Of a DNA stretch of 42,439 bases, positions 22,396 through 30,753 are shown one piece after another. Position 1 is the first letter of the stretch; each line of letters opens with the position of its first letter. The notes below the pieces were generated by a model. The model did no database searches, had not been told where the DNA came from, and saw nothing but the letters and a program-made list of their open reading frames with translations. The position numbers were made by a program, and so were the translations under genes. This DNA comes from an uncultured Eubacteriales bacterium (GTDB taxonomy: Bacteria; Bacillota; Clostridia; Oscillospirales; Oscillospiraceae), in assembly GCA_900546415.1 (NCBI GenBank), contig URCY01000010.1:1-42439 (forward strand), given 5' to 3'.

Positions 22396-22962
22396 TTAGC
22401 TGCGGCTCAGACCGCGCGCCTCCAGAAATTTCACGAGGTCGTCGACCGTTCCGCCGCTGATGCCGCTCTTTTCGACAAAGAACCAGTTGTCGCGCGAGCG
22501 GCGCAGGAGGAGTAGATGCTCCGTCTCGGCGATGCGCGAGAGGGCGGAATAGCCCTCGACGGTGATATCGTCGTTTTCCTTTAGGGTCTGCGCGAGGTTG
22601 TGGGGGTAAAATTCCGTCTCAAGCGTCAGGCAATCCGTGCCGTACTGCCGGCGGATGCCCGCCTCCCAGCGCTGCAGGGCCTTTTTCGGGGCGGTGAATT
22701 TGTTATAGAGCAGGAAGATCATCGTCAGCGCCAGCACGACCAGCATAAACAGGTTGTTTTTGTTGCCGGTGGCGATGAGCTGCCAGACCAGCACGCCCGC
22801 CATCAGCGCGATCACGCCGAAGCAGATCCAGCTGACCACCGTCGTGGCCTTTGGCGTGAGCGCCTTGGCGGCCTCCTGCTGCATTGCGGCGTTCAGACGG
22901 GTCGTGGCCGTGAAAACCGGCCGATCCTGCACTTCCTCGAGTTGTTCGGTTTCAGGATTCAT
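22396..22962 (-). CDS. YcxB-like membrane protein
   Basis: A 188-residue protein with two adjacent membrane helices (about 43-63 and 70-88), a charged segment, and a C-terminal soluble domain (about 110-188) with ENDDITVEGYSALSRIAETEHLLLLRRSRDNWFFVEKSGI, the pattern of the YcxB-like C-terminal domain, which is related to bacterial PH-like folds. Function is unknown. It starts 3 bp after the gyrA stop and uses a ribosome binding site (AAGGAGTAAGCC) that overlaps the gyrA stop codon, so the two are coupled. Confidence 0.78.
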   Translation of the reverse strand: MNPETEQLEEVQDRPVFTATTRLNAAMQQEAAKALTPKATTVVSWICFGVIALMAGVLVWQLIATGNKNNLFMLVVLALTMIFLLYNKFTAPKKALQRWEAGIRRQYGTDCLTLETEFYPHNLAQTLKENDDITVEGYSALSRIAETEHLLLLRRSRDNWFFVEKSGISGGTVDDLVKFLEARGLSRS

Positions 22963-22965
22963 GGC

Positions 22966-25461
22966 TTACTCCTTTGTCTCTTCTGTTTCTTCGGAGGCCG
23001 CCTCCGTGCTTTGCAGGGAGATCACGCGGTTCTCCTCCTCGACACGCATCAGGATCACACCCTGCGTGTCGCGGCCATAGATGCTGATGCCGGAAACGGG
23101 CATACGGATCACGACGCCGCCCGACTCGACCAGCAGCACGTCCTCGTCCTCGCCGACCACGGCCGCGCCCGCGACCGGGCCGGTCTTCTCGGTCAGACGA
23201 TAGTTCTTCATGCCCTTGCCGCCGCGGCTCTGCACGGCGTCGCCGCGCAGATAGCTCTCGACCGGGGTGCGTTTGCCGTAGCCGTTTTCGGTGACGGTCA
23301 GCAGGGTCTTGCCCTCCTCGGCGACCGCCGCGCCGACGACGCAGTCGTTCTCGCCGAGGCGGATGCCGCGCACGCCCGTGGCCATGCGGCCCATGCAGCG
23401 CACGTCCTGCTCGTTGAAGCAGATGGCCATGCCGCCGCGCGTCGCCAGCAGGACGTTGTCCTCGCCGGTGGTCTTGAAGACGGCGATCAGCTCGTCGCCC
23501 TCGTCGAGCGTCAGCACGCGGATGCCGGCCTTGCGGGCGGTGTAGATGTCGGAAAGCTGCATCCGCTTGACCGTGCCGCCGCGCGTGACCATCATCAGAT
23601 ACTCCGTCTCGGAGAATTCGCGCGTCAGCAGCATCGCCGTGACTGTCTCGCCCTGCTCGAGCGGCAGGACGTTGACGATGTTCGTGCCGCGCGCGGCGCG
23701 CCCGGCCTCGGGGATCAGATAGCCCTTGCGGCGGTGCACGCGGCCGAGGTTCGTGAAGAACAGCAGGTAATCGTGCGTAGATGCAATGTAAAGATTCTTA
23801 ACATAGTCCTCATCCTTGAGGTTCTGGCCGTTCACGCCGCGGCCGCCGCGCCGCTGGGCGCGGTAGGTGTCGACCGGCAGGCGCTTGATGTAGCCCGCGT
23901 TCGACAGCGTGAAGCAGCACGTCTCCTCCTCGATCAGGTCCTCGTCGTCGATCTCGTCCTCGACCTCCTGAATTTCGGTCAGGCGGTCGTCGCCGTATTT
24001 GTCGCGGATGGCCGTCAGCTCGTCCTTGACGATCTGCTTGACCAGATTCATGTCGCCGAGCACCTGCAAATAGTAGGCGATCTTCTTCTCCAGCTCGGCA
24101 TATTCGGCCTTGAGCTTGTCCTCCTCCAGACCCTGCAAGCGCTTGAGCTGCATGTCCAGAATGGCCTGCGCCTGAATTTCGCTGAGGCTGAAGCGCTCCA
24201 TCAGGCGCTCCTTTGCGTCGTCATATGCGCTGCGGATGATGCGAATGACCTCGTCGATGTTGGCCTGCGCGATCAGCAGACCCTCGAGCAGATGCGCGCG
24301 CTCTTGCGCCTTTTTCAGGTCGAATTTCGTGCGCCGGATGACCACGTCCTCCTGATGCGCCAGATATTCGTCCAGAATTTCTCGCAGATTCAGCACCTTC
24401 GGCTGGCTCTGGTTCTTGACGAGCGCCAGCATATTGGCCGAGAACGTCGTTTGAAGCGACGTCTGCGCGAACAGGCGGTTGAGCACGACCTGCGCGTTGG
24501 CCTCGCGCTTCAGCTCGATGACGATGCGCATACCGTTGCGGTCGGATTCGTCGCGGATGTCGGAGATGCCCTCGAGCCGCTTTTCGTTGACCTGATCGGC
24601 CATGCTCTTGATGAGCATCCGCTTGTTGACCTGGTAGGGGATCTCCGTGACGATGATGCGCTGGCGGTTCTGACCGAATTCCTCGATCTCGGTGCGGGCG
24701 CGCATCGTGATGCGCCCCTTGCCGGTGGCGTACATGCTGCGGATGCCCGCGCGGCCGAGGATCAGCCCCTTCGTCGGGAAGTCCGGCCCCTGAATGTGCT
24801 CCATAAGGTCGTAGACCGTGGCCTCCGGATTGTCCAGCACGCAGAGGCAGGCGTTGATGACCTCCGTCAGGTTGTGCGGCGGGATGTTCGTGGCCATGCC
24901 GACGGCGATGCCGGACGAGCCGTTGACCAGCAGGTTCGGGAAGCGGCAGGGCAGCACGCGCGGCTCCTTGCGCGTCTCGTCAAAGTTCGGATCCCAGTCG
25001 ACCGTGTCCTTCTCGAGGTCGCGGAGCATCTCGTTGGAGATCTTCGACAGTCTGGCCTCCGTGTAACGGTAGGCCGCAGGGGGGTCGCCGTCGACGGAGC
25101 CGAAGTTGCCGTGGCCGTCGACGAGCATATAGCGCATGGAAAAATCCTGCGCCAGACGCACGAGCGCGTCATAAACCGAGGCGTCGCCGTGCGGGTGATA
25201 CCGACCCAGCACGTCACCGACGCAGGTCGCGGATTTCTTAAATGGTTTGTCAGATGTTAAATTATCTTCATACATGGCGTAAAGTATGCGCCGATGCACC
25301 GGCTTTAAGCCGTCGCGCACGTCGGGGAGCGCGCGTCCGATGATGACGGACATGGCATACTCCATGTAGCTTGTCTTCATTTCGTGGACAAGCTCCGACG
25401 TGACGATCGCCTGATCGGGATAGCGAATATCCTCAGGCTTGTAGTCCTTTTTATGCGCCAA
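22966..25461 (-). CDS. gyrA: DNA gyrase subunit A
   Basis: An 831-residue type IIA topoisomerase A subunit. The winged-helix domain with the catalytic Tyr (AAYRYTEARLS, about 125-135), the tower and coiled-coil, and a six-bladed C-terminal domain with GyrA box QRRGGRG (about 540) are all present; the box makes it gyrase rather than Topo IV. The quinolone-resistance region reads HPHGDASVYDALVR: the position equivalent to E. coli Ser83 is Ala and the Asp87 equivalent is kept. The start codon is TTG at 25461, set by AAGGAGG 8 bp upstream. It ends in an acidic tail (EETEETKE). It follows gyrB by 36 bp. Confidence 0.98.
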   Translation of the reverse strand: MAHKKDYKPEDIRYPDQAIVTSELVHEMKTSYMEYAMSVIIGRALPDVRDGLKPVHRRILYAMYEDNLTSDKPFKKSATCVGDVLGRYHPHGDASVYDALVRLAQDFSMRYMLVDGHGNFGSVDGDPPAAYRYTEARLSKISNEMLRDLEKDTVDWDPNFDETRKEPRVLPCRFPNLLVNGSSGIAVGMATNIPPHNLTEVINACLCVLDNPEATVYDLMEHIQGPDFPTKGLILGRAGIRSMYATGKGRITMRARTEIEEFGQNRQRIIVTEIPYQVNKRMLIKSMADQVNEKRLEGISDIRDESDRNGMRIVIELKREANAQVVLNRLFAQTSLQTTFSANMLALVKNQSQPKVLNLREILDEYLAHQEDVVIRRTKFDLKKAQERAHLLEGLLIAQANIDEVIRIIRSAYDDAKERLMERFSLSEIQAQAILDMQLKRLQGLEEDKLKAEYAELEKKIAYYLQVLGDMNLVKQIVKDELTAIRDKYGDDRLTEIQEVEDEIDDEDLIEEETCCFTLSNAGYIKRLPVDTYRAQRRGGRGVNGQNLKDEDYVKNLYIASTHDYLLFFTNLGRVHRRKGYLIPEAGRAARGTNIVNVLPLEQGETVTAMLLTREFSETEYLMMVTRGGTVKRMQLSDIYTARKAGIRVLTLDEGDELIAVFKTTGEDNVLLATRGGMAICFNEQDVRCMGRMATGVRGIRLGENDCVVGAAVAEEGKTLLTVTENGYGKRTPVESYLRGDAVQSRGGKGMKNYRLTEKTGPVAGAAVVGEDEDVLLVESGGVVIRMPVSGISIYGRDTQGVILMRVEEENRVISLQSTEAASEETEETKE

Positions 25462-25497
25462 AGCGGTTCCTCCTTGTTTCAGAGATCACATGCTCGA

Positions 25498-27435
25498 TCA
25501 GTAATCGAGATTCGCGACATATTTCGCGTTCTGCTCGATGTATTCCTTGCGCGGCTCGACCTTTTCGCCCATGAGCAGCGCGAAGATGGAATCGGCCTTG
25601 ACGGCGTCCTCCATTTCGATGCGCTTGAGCGTGCGGCGCTCGGGGTCCATGGTCGTCTCCCAAAGCTCGTGCGGGTTCATCTCGCCCAAGCCCTTGAAGC
25701 GCGAAATGTCGACCTTCGCGTTGGGATTGTCGGCGCGCAGCTCGGCGGAGATGCGGTCGCGCTCCTCGTCGGAGAAGGCGACGCGGGTCGTCTTGCCGCG
25801 CGTCAGCTTGAAGAGCGGCGGCATGGCCGAGTAGACATAGCCCTGCTCGATCAGCGGCCGCATATAGCGGAAGAAGAAGGTCAGCATCAGCGTGCGGATG
25901 TGGCTGCCGTCGACATCGGCATCGGCCATGATGACGATCTTGTGATAGCGCAGCTTGTCGAGGTTGAATTCCTCGCCGATGCCCGCGCCGAGCGCGGTAA
26001 TGACGGGCTGCAATTTATCGTTGCCGATGACCTTGTCCTCGCGCACACGCTCGACGTTGAGCATCTTGCCCCAGAGCGGCAGGATCGCCTGAAAACGCGA
26101 GTCTCTGCCCTGCGTGGCCGAGCCGCCTGCCGAGTCGCCCTCGACGATGTAAAGCTCGGTGAGGGAGGGATCGGTCTCGTTGCAGTCGCGGAGCTTGTCC
26201 GGCATGGCCGCGCCGCCGAGCGCGGTCTTTCTGCGGATGGATTCGCGCGCCTTGCGCGCAGCCTCGCGGGCGCGGTTGGCCATCATGGCCTTGTCGAGCA
26301 CGATGCGCGCCGAGGCGGGGTTCTCCTCAAGGTAGGTTGCAAGCTGACTGGACACAATGCTGTCGACGAGCGTGCGGATATAGGCGTTGCCGAGCTTCTG
26401 CTTGGTCTGCCCCTCGAACTGCGCCTCGGGCAGCTTCACCGAGATCACGACGGTCAGACCCTCGCGGCAGTCCTCGCCGGAGACCTTGTCGTCGCCCTTG
26501 ATGATGCCGTATTTTGTTCCGTAAGCGTTCAAAACACGCGTCAGAGCCGCCTTGAAGCCCGTCTCGTGCATACCGCCCTCAGGCGTGTGGATGTCGTTTG
26601 CGAAGGACACCACGACCTCGTTATAGCCGTCGTTATATTGCATGGCGATTTCTGCCACGGAGTCGTCCCTGCGGCCGGACATATAGATCACGTCCTCCTG
26701 GATCGCGTTCTTGTTCCGGTTGATCCAGCGGACGAACTCGCGGATGCCGCCCTCGTAGCACATGGAATCCGACGGGCCGTCCTCGGTGCGGGCGTCGCGG
26801 ATGGAGATCTTCAGGCCGGCGTTCAGGAAGGCCTGCTCGCGCATCCGCGTGTGCAGGATCTCATAGTCGTATTCCGTCGTGTCGAACATCTCGGGGTCGG
26901 GCTTGAAGGTGACGCTCGTGCCGTGGCGGTCGGTCTTGCCGATGATGCGCATTTCCTGCGTGATCGCGCCGCGCGCGAATTTCATCTGATAGATGCTGCC
27001 GTCCTTATGCACCTCGACCTCGAGCCACTCGCTCAGCGCGTTGACGACGGACGCGCCGACGCCGTGCAGACCGCCGGAGACCTTGTAGCCGCCGCCGCCG
27101 AATTTGCCGCCGGCGTGCAGCACGGTGTAGACGACCTCGAGCGCCGGCCGGCCGGTCTGCGCCTGAATGTCCACGGGGATGCCGCGGCCGTCGTCGGTGA
27201 CGGTGATCGTGTTGCCGGGGTTGATCGTCACGGTGATGTGCTTGCAATAGCCCGCGAGCGCCTCGTCGATGGCGTTATCGACGATCTCATAGACCAGGTG
27301 GTGCAGACCGCTCGACGAGGTCGAGCCGATGTACATGCCCGGCCGCTTGCGCACGGCCTCCAGACCCTCGAGCACTTGGATTTGTGACGCGTCATATTCC
27401 TGCTCAACGGTCGTATTCATAAGTTCTTCGCCCAT
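25498..27435 (-). CDS. gyrB: DNA gyrase subunit B
   Basis: A 645-residue ATPase subunit. The GHKL ATP-binding domain includes EAVRKRPGMYIGS (about 28-40), EIVDNAIDEA and GGKFGGGGYKVSGGLHGVGASVVNA (shown by its ends); TOPRIM includes EGDSAGGSA (about 423) and the Mg-binding DADVDGSH (about 503-510); the C-terminal tail ends near KGLGEMNPHELWETTMDPERR. Tail length and partner GyrA fit gyrase. TOPRIM reads ILPLWGKMLN, with Trp where many bacteria have Arg. The ATG at 27435 follows AAGGAGA 8 nt upstream; an internal Met6 is a less likely start. Its leader consists of the tandem repeat described at 27437-27645. Confidence 0.98.
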   Translation of the reverse strand: MGEELMNTTVEQEYDASQIQVLEGLEAVRKRPGMYIGSTSSSGLHHLVYEIVDNAIDEALAGYCKHITVTINPGNTITVTDDGRGIPVDIQAQTGRPALEVVYTVLHAGGKFGGGGYKVSGGLHGVGASVVNALSEWLEVEVHKDGSIYQMKFARGAITQEMRIIGKTDRHGTSVTFKPDPEMFDTTEYDYEILHTRMREQAFLNAGLKISIRDARTEDGPSDSMCYEGGIREFVRWINRNKNAIQEDVIYMSGRRDDSVAEIAMQYNDGYNEVVVSFANDIHTPEGGMHETGFKAALTRVLNAYGTKYGIIKGDDKVSGEDCREGLTVVISVKLPEAQFEGQTKQKLGNAYIRTLVDSIVSSQLATYLEENPASARIVLDKAMMANRAREAARKARESIRRKTALGGAAMPDKLRDCNETDPSLTELYIVEGDSAGGSATQGRDSRFQAILPLWGKMLNVERVREDKVIGNDKLQPVITALGAGIGEEFNLDKLRYHKIVIMADADVDGSHIRTLMLTFFFRYMRPLIEQGYVYSAMPPLFKLTRGKTTRVAFSDEERDRISAELRADNPNAKVDISRFKGLGEMNPHELWETTMDPERRTLKRIEMEDAVKADSIFALLMGEKVEPRKEYIEQNAKYVANLDY

Positions 27436-27436
27436 T

Positions 27437-27645
27437 TTTACTGTCTCCTTACCTACCTACTACTCAATAATACCTTTCTGCTCCGACCGACTGTGGTCTG
27501 TAGCCGAAGCCTTTACTGTCTCCTTACCTGCCTACTACTCAATAATACCTTTCTGCTCCGACCAACCGTGGTCTGTAGCCGAAGCCCTTGTTATTTTCTT
27601 ACATATCTACTACTCAAAAAATACCTCAAGGCTTAACCAAGCCTA
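27437..27645 (-). repeat. Tandem repeat forming the gyrB leader
   Basis: Two nearly identical 75-bp units (27437-27511 and 27512-27587) and a third diverged partial unit (27588-27645) lie directly before gyrB. Read in the gyrB direction each unit starts GGCTTCGGCTACAGACC, passes AAAGGTATTATTGAGTAGTAGG and ends with the ribosome binding site GGTAAGGAGACAGTAAA. The unit boundary falls at the start codon: after the last copy comes ATGGGC, after the earlier copy comes GGCTTC. Each of the two full units can form a small GACC...GGTC stem. Confidence 0.88.
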
Positions 27646-27704
27646 TCCATAAATACAGCATAAAACTGTAAAATTGCCTTGTTTCATGCAATCCTTCAGA
27701 AAAA

Positions 27705-27950
27705 TTATTTCGTTCTCCGGTCGATGGCGGCGGTGTTGAACTGCGTCAGATAGACGCGCTCCATGCCCAGCTCCTGCGTGAGCACGAAGCTCTTCGGCAG
27801 CTCGCCGGAGACGTCGATCACAACGCCGTGCTGCTCCGCCTCGCTCAGAAAGCGCCGCGTATGGCGCGAGGTCGTCGTATTATCCAGATCGAAAATTCCA
27901 ATAATACTGCGGTCGCGAACGGCCATATCGCCGCCGATTCCGACATACAT
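27705..27950 (-). CDS. remB: RemB-like regulator (DUF370)
   Basis: An 81-residue protein. MYVGIGGDMAVRDRSIIGIFDLDNTT matches the RemA/RemB (DUF370) family, and the recF-gyrB location is the usual place for remB (YaaB in Bacillus). In B. subtilis the related RemA is a DNA-binding activator of biofilm matrix genes; RemB acts in the same pathway. Its target here is unknown. It begins 24 bp after recF, and the spacer to gyrB contains the leader repeats. Confidence 0.88.
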   Translation of the reverse strand: MYVGIGGDMAVRDRSIIGIFDLDNTTTSRHTRRFLSEAEQHGVVIDVSGELPKSFVLTQELGMERVYLTQFNTAAIDRRTK

Positions 27951-27974
27951 GCAGCTTTTCCTCCCAAAACATGC

Positions 27975-29078
27975 TCAGACGCGGACGCGCCCGTCCTCGA
28001 CAAAAAGCACCTGTCCCAGCTCGGTCAGCCGGTCGGTCTCGCAGCAGGTGATGAAAACCTGCCCGTCGCGGAGGCGGTTGAGCACGAAATCCTGCCGCCC
28101 GGCGTCCAGCTCGCTGAGCACATCGTCGAGCAGCAGCACGGGCGTCTCGCCGCAGTCGCGCTTCATCAGCTCGCGCTCGGCGAGCTTGAGCGAGATCGTC
28201 GCGGTGCGCGTCTGCCCCTGCGAGGCGAACTGCGCCATGGGCAGGCCGTTCAGCGCGGCCTCGAAATCGTCCTTGTGCGGCCCGGAGAGGCACTGCCGAC
28301 TGTCCAGCTCGGCGCGCGCGTGGCTGCTCATATGCGCCTCCAGCTCGGCGCGGAGCTGTTCGAGCGGCGCAAAGGGATCGGTCACGGTCGAGACCGTGTG
28401 ATATTGCAGCGTAAGCTGCTCCCGATCGCCGGAAAATTCCTTGTGATATTGCTCCGCGATCTCCCCGAGCGCCCGCAGATACCGCGCGCGGTAGGAGATC
28501 AGCAGCGCGCCGATCTGCACCATACGCCGGTTGAACTCCGGCAGCACGGCCAGCATGGAGGGGTTCTCCTCCTGCTCGCGCAGGAGCGCGGCCTTCTGGT
28601 CGAGCAGGCGCGTATATTCGGCCAGCGCGGCGTCATAATTCGGCCGAAGCTGACAGATCACGTTATCGAGCATTTTCCGCCTCGGCTGCGCGCCCTTTTT
28701 CAGAACGAGCAGATCCTCCGGGCAGAACAGCACGCTGTTCAGCACACCGGCGATGCCCGCGGCGGTCTTCTGCCTGACGCCGTTGAGAAAGAGCTGACGC
28801 GGCCGCCGCCCGGCAAAGAGCACGGCGCGAAGCGTCTGCTCCCGCTCCTGCGAGAACAGCTTCGCCGAAAGCTCGGCATATTCCGCGCCGAAGCGGATCA
28901 GCTCCTGCTCCCGGCGCGTGCGGAAGGCGCGGCCGGTGGAGAGATAGCCGATGGCCTCGAGCAGGTTCGTCTTGCCGTTGGCGTTGTCGCCGACGAGCAG
29001 ATTGACCCCCGGCACAAATTCGACCGTCGTCTCCTCGTAATTGCGAAAGCCGTTCAGGTAAAGCTCGTTCAGCCGCAT
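27975..29078 (-). CDS. recF: DNA replication and repair protein RecF
   Basis: A 367-residue SMC-like ATPase. It has Walker A GDNANGKT (30-37), the ABC-type signature LSGPHKDDFEA region near 265, and Walker B/D-loop PVLLLDDVLSELD (about 313-325). With RecO and RecR it loads RecA at single-stranded gaps. The start overlaps the yaaA stop by 10 bp, a coupling typical of this cluster. Confidence 0.97.
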   Translation of the reverse strand: MRLNELYLNGFRNYEETTVEFVPGVNLLVGDNANGKTNLLEAIGYLSTGRAFRTRREQELIRFGAEYAELSAKLFSQEREQTLRAVLFAGRRPRQLFLNGVRQKTAAGIAGVLNSVLFCPEDLLVLKKGAQPRRKMLDNVICQLRPNYDAALAEYTRLLDQKAALLREQEENPSMLAVLPEFNRRMVQIGALLISYRARYLRALGEIAEQYHKEFSGDREQLTLQYHTVSTVTDPFAPLEQLRAELEAHMSSHARAELDSRQCLSGPHKDDFEAALNGLPMAQFASQGQTRTATISLKLAERELMKRDCGETPVLLLDDVLSELDAGRQDFVLNRLRDGQVFITCCETDRLTELGQVLFVEDGRVRV

Positions 29079-29314
29079 ACCACCGTGAACTCCGCGCCGT
29101 CAAAGCGCACGCGGTCGCCGGGCACGAGCTTCTTGCCGCGCATGGTGCACGGCTCGCCGTTGACGAAAACCTCGCCGTTCTGGATGAAATTTTTTGCCAT
29201 TCCGCCAGAGGGCACGGCGTTCGCCAGCTTCAAAAACGCCTCCAGCTTGATAAATTCCGTGTGGATCGGCACGGAGACAGACTCCTCCCCGACCCTGCGC
29301 ACGCGAACCTTCAT
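29069..29314 (-). CDS. yaaA: S4-domain RNA-binding protein YaaA/RlbA
   Basis: An 81-residue protein with a single S4 fold: FIKLEAFLKLANAVPSGGMAK, then NGEVFVNGEPCTMRGKKLVPGDRVRF, the canonical S4 helix-loop followed by the VNG turn. In Bacillus the yaaA product between dnaN and recF is implicated in ribosome assembly. It sits 12 bp after dnaN and overlaps recF. Confidence 0.93.
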   Translation of the reverse strand: MKVRVRRVGEESVSVPIHTEFIKLEAFLKLANAVPSGGMAKNFIQNGEVFVNGEPCTMRGKKLVPGDRVRFDGAEFTVVCG

Positions 29315-29326
29315 AAATAACGCTCC

Positions 29327-30430
29327 TTAATGTAATCTAACGGGAAGAACCATATAGGCATAATCCTGCTTCTCGTCGACCGGCGTGAAAACGATCGGGC
29401 TGAGGCCGTTTTGCAGCTCCAGCGTCGTCTCCTCGGACGGGATCGCGCGCAGCGCGTCGAGCAGATAGCGGCAGTTGAAGCCGATCTCCAGCTCCCCGCC
29501 GTTTCCGGCGACCGGGCAGGTGTCGTGGGCGCTGCCGATCGTGTTGACGGTGCGGAAATCCGCGACGTTGTCGCTGAAAACGCAGCGCACCGGGCTTTTG
29601 ATCTTCTCCGAGACGATCAGGCTGACGCGCTCGATCGCGGCGGTGAGCGTCGCGACGTTAGCGGTCAGAATTGTCTCGTTATTGGACGGAACAACGCGCC
29701 GCCAATCGATAAATTCGCCCTCGAGCACGCGGCAGACCAGCGTCGCGCCGCCGATGTGGAAGAGGATGTGCTTCTCGCCGAGGGTGAAGGTCATCGGCTC
29801 GTCGCTGTCCTCAAGGATTTTTTCTACCTCGCGCAGACCCGTCGCGGGCACGACGAATTTCATCTCGCGGCCGATCGGCTCGGGGCTGTGCCAGGTGCGG
29901 CGCGCCAGCCGGAAGCTGTCCACCGCAACCATGGTGATCGTCTCGTCGCTGACCTCGATCAGGCAGCCGGTATGGATCGGCCGCGCCTGATTCTCCGAAA
30001 CGGAGAAGATCGTCCCGCCGATCATCTCGCGCAGCGCGCTCTGCGGCATCTGCACGCCCTTTCCGGCGTTGACGTCGGGCAGCTCGGGATAGTCCTCGGC
30101 GTCCATGGCGGTAATTTTAAAGGACGAGCCGCCGCCCTTGATGGAGACCTGAAGCTCCGAATCGACGGAAACCGTGACCATATCGTCCGGCAGCTTGCGC
30201 ACGATGTCGAAGAAGAGGCGCGCCGGCATGACGCAGACGCCCTCCTCGCGGACGTCGGCCGCAACATCGACGGTGATGCCGGTTTCGAGGTTGAAGCCGG
30301 TGAGCTGAACGCCGAGACCGGCGCGCAGCAGGATGCCCTCGAGGCACGGAATTGCGCTCTTCGGGGCGACGGTGCGTCCCGCCACGGAGATGGCGGAGAC
30401 GAGCAGCGCTTTTTCACAGGTAAACTTCAT
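29327..30430 (-). CDS. dnaN: DNA polymerase III sliding clamp (beta subunit)
   Basis: A 367-residue beta clamp of normal length with the three-fold repeated clamp domains: MKFTCEKALLVSAISVAGRT at the start (domain 1), GGTIFSVSENQARPIHTG (domain 2, about 135) and ETILTANVATLTAAIERVSL (domain 3, about 243). The C-terminal MVLPVRL is the typical end forming part of the binding pocket. The ring holds polymerase III on DNA and serves as a hub for repair proteins. The ATG at 30430 follows GAGGG. It is separated from dnaA by the origin-like spacer. Confidence 0.97.
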   Translation of the reverse strand: MKFTCEKALLVSAISVAGRTVAPKSAIPCLEGILLRAGLGVQLTGFNLETGITVDVAADVREEGVCVMPARLFFDIVRKLPDDMVTVSVDSELQVSIKGGGSSFKITAMDAEDYPELPDVNAGKGVQMPQSALREMIGGTIFSVSENQARPIHTGCLIEVSDETITMVAVDSFRLARRTWHSPEPIGREMKFVVPATGLREVEKILEDSDEPMTFTLGEKHILFHIGGATLVCRVLEGEFIDWRRVVPSNNETILTANVATLTAAIERVSLIVSEKIKSPVRCVFSDNVADFRTVNTIGSAHDTCPVAGNGGELEIGFNCRYLLDALRAIPSEETTLELQNGLSPIVFTPVDEKQDYAYMVLPVRLH

Positions 30431-30753
30431 ATCGTTCCCTCACTTTTCTTTCTGATATAGATAGGACGGATATATTTTAGTAATGGTGTTAGTAGGCAAA
30501 ACTTATGTGCAAAACCGGCGCAAGCCCTTGCGGCGCAAGGAATTTTTATCCACACCCGCCTGTGCATACACAAAAAAGTTATTGACAGGTTTTTGTGCGT
30601 TCAACCGCCGGGAAAGTTTTGCACAGGAAATTTCTGCACAGTGAACAGCTCCTGTTCATAAAAATCCAGCTCTGCTTTTTGCCGCATGACGGCGCAGAAA
30701 TGCCTCATGCGGAAATTGGACCCGGACGCGGCCGCGCCTCGGAAAAAACCGGA
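30431..30753. other. oriC: Putative replication origin (oriC) in the dnaA-dnaN spacer
   Basis: The 323-bp spacer contains a perfect DnaA box TTATCCACA at 30546-30554 and four one-mismatch boxes: 30561-30569 (reverse, GTATGCACA), TTATTGACA at 30579-30587, TTTTGCACA at 30617-30625 and TTCTGCACA at 30632-30640. An AT-rich part near dnaN (30437-30500, with ATATAGATAGG and TATATTTTAG) could be the unwinding element. TAG trinucleotides in step (TAG at 30478, 30490 and 30493) loosely recall the DnaA-trio. No gene is seen. I did not see a box cluster upstream of dnaA. Confidence 0.7.

Noticed and set aside
22600..25260. 886-codon open frame on the plus strand
   Set aside because: It is antisense to gyrA; long antisense frames arise here from high GC third positions, and the product is a low-complexity Arg/Leu/Val-rich string with no domain.
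25384..27387. 667-codon open frame on the plus strand
   Set aside because: Antisense to gyrB, same cause. There is no ribosome binding site and no recognisable fold.
27437..27645. CRISPR array or leader-peptide operon at gyrB
   Set aside because: Only two to three copies, contiguous without spacers, and no short open frame with its own start in the gyrB direction.
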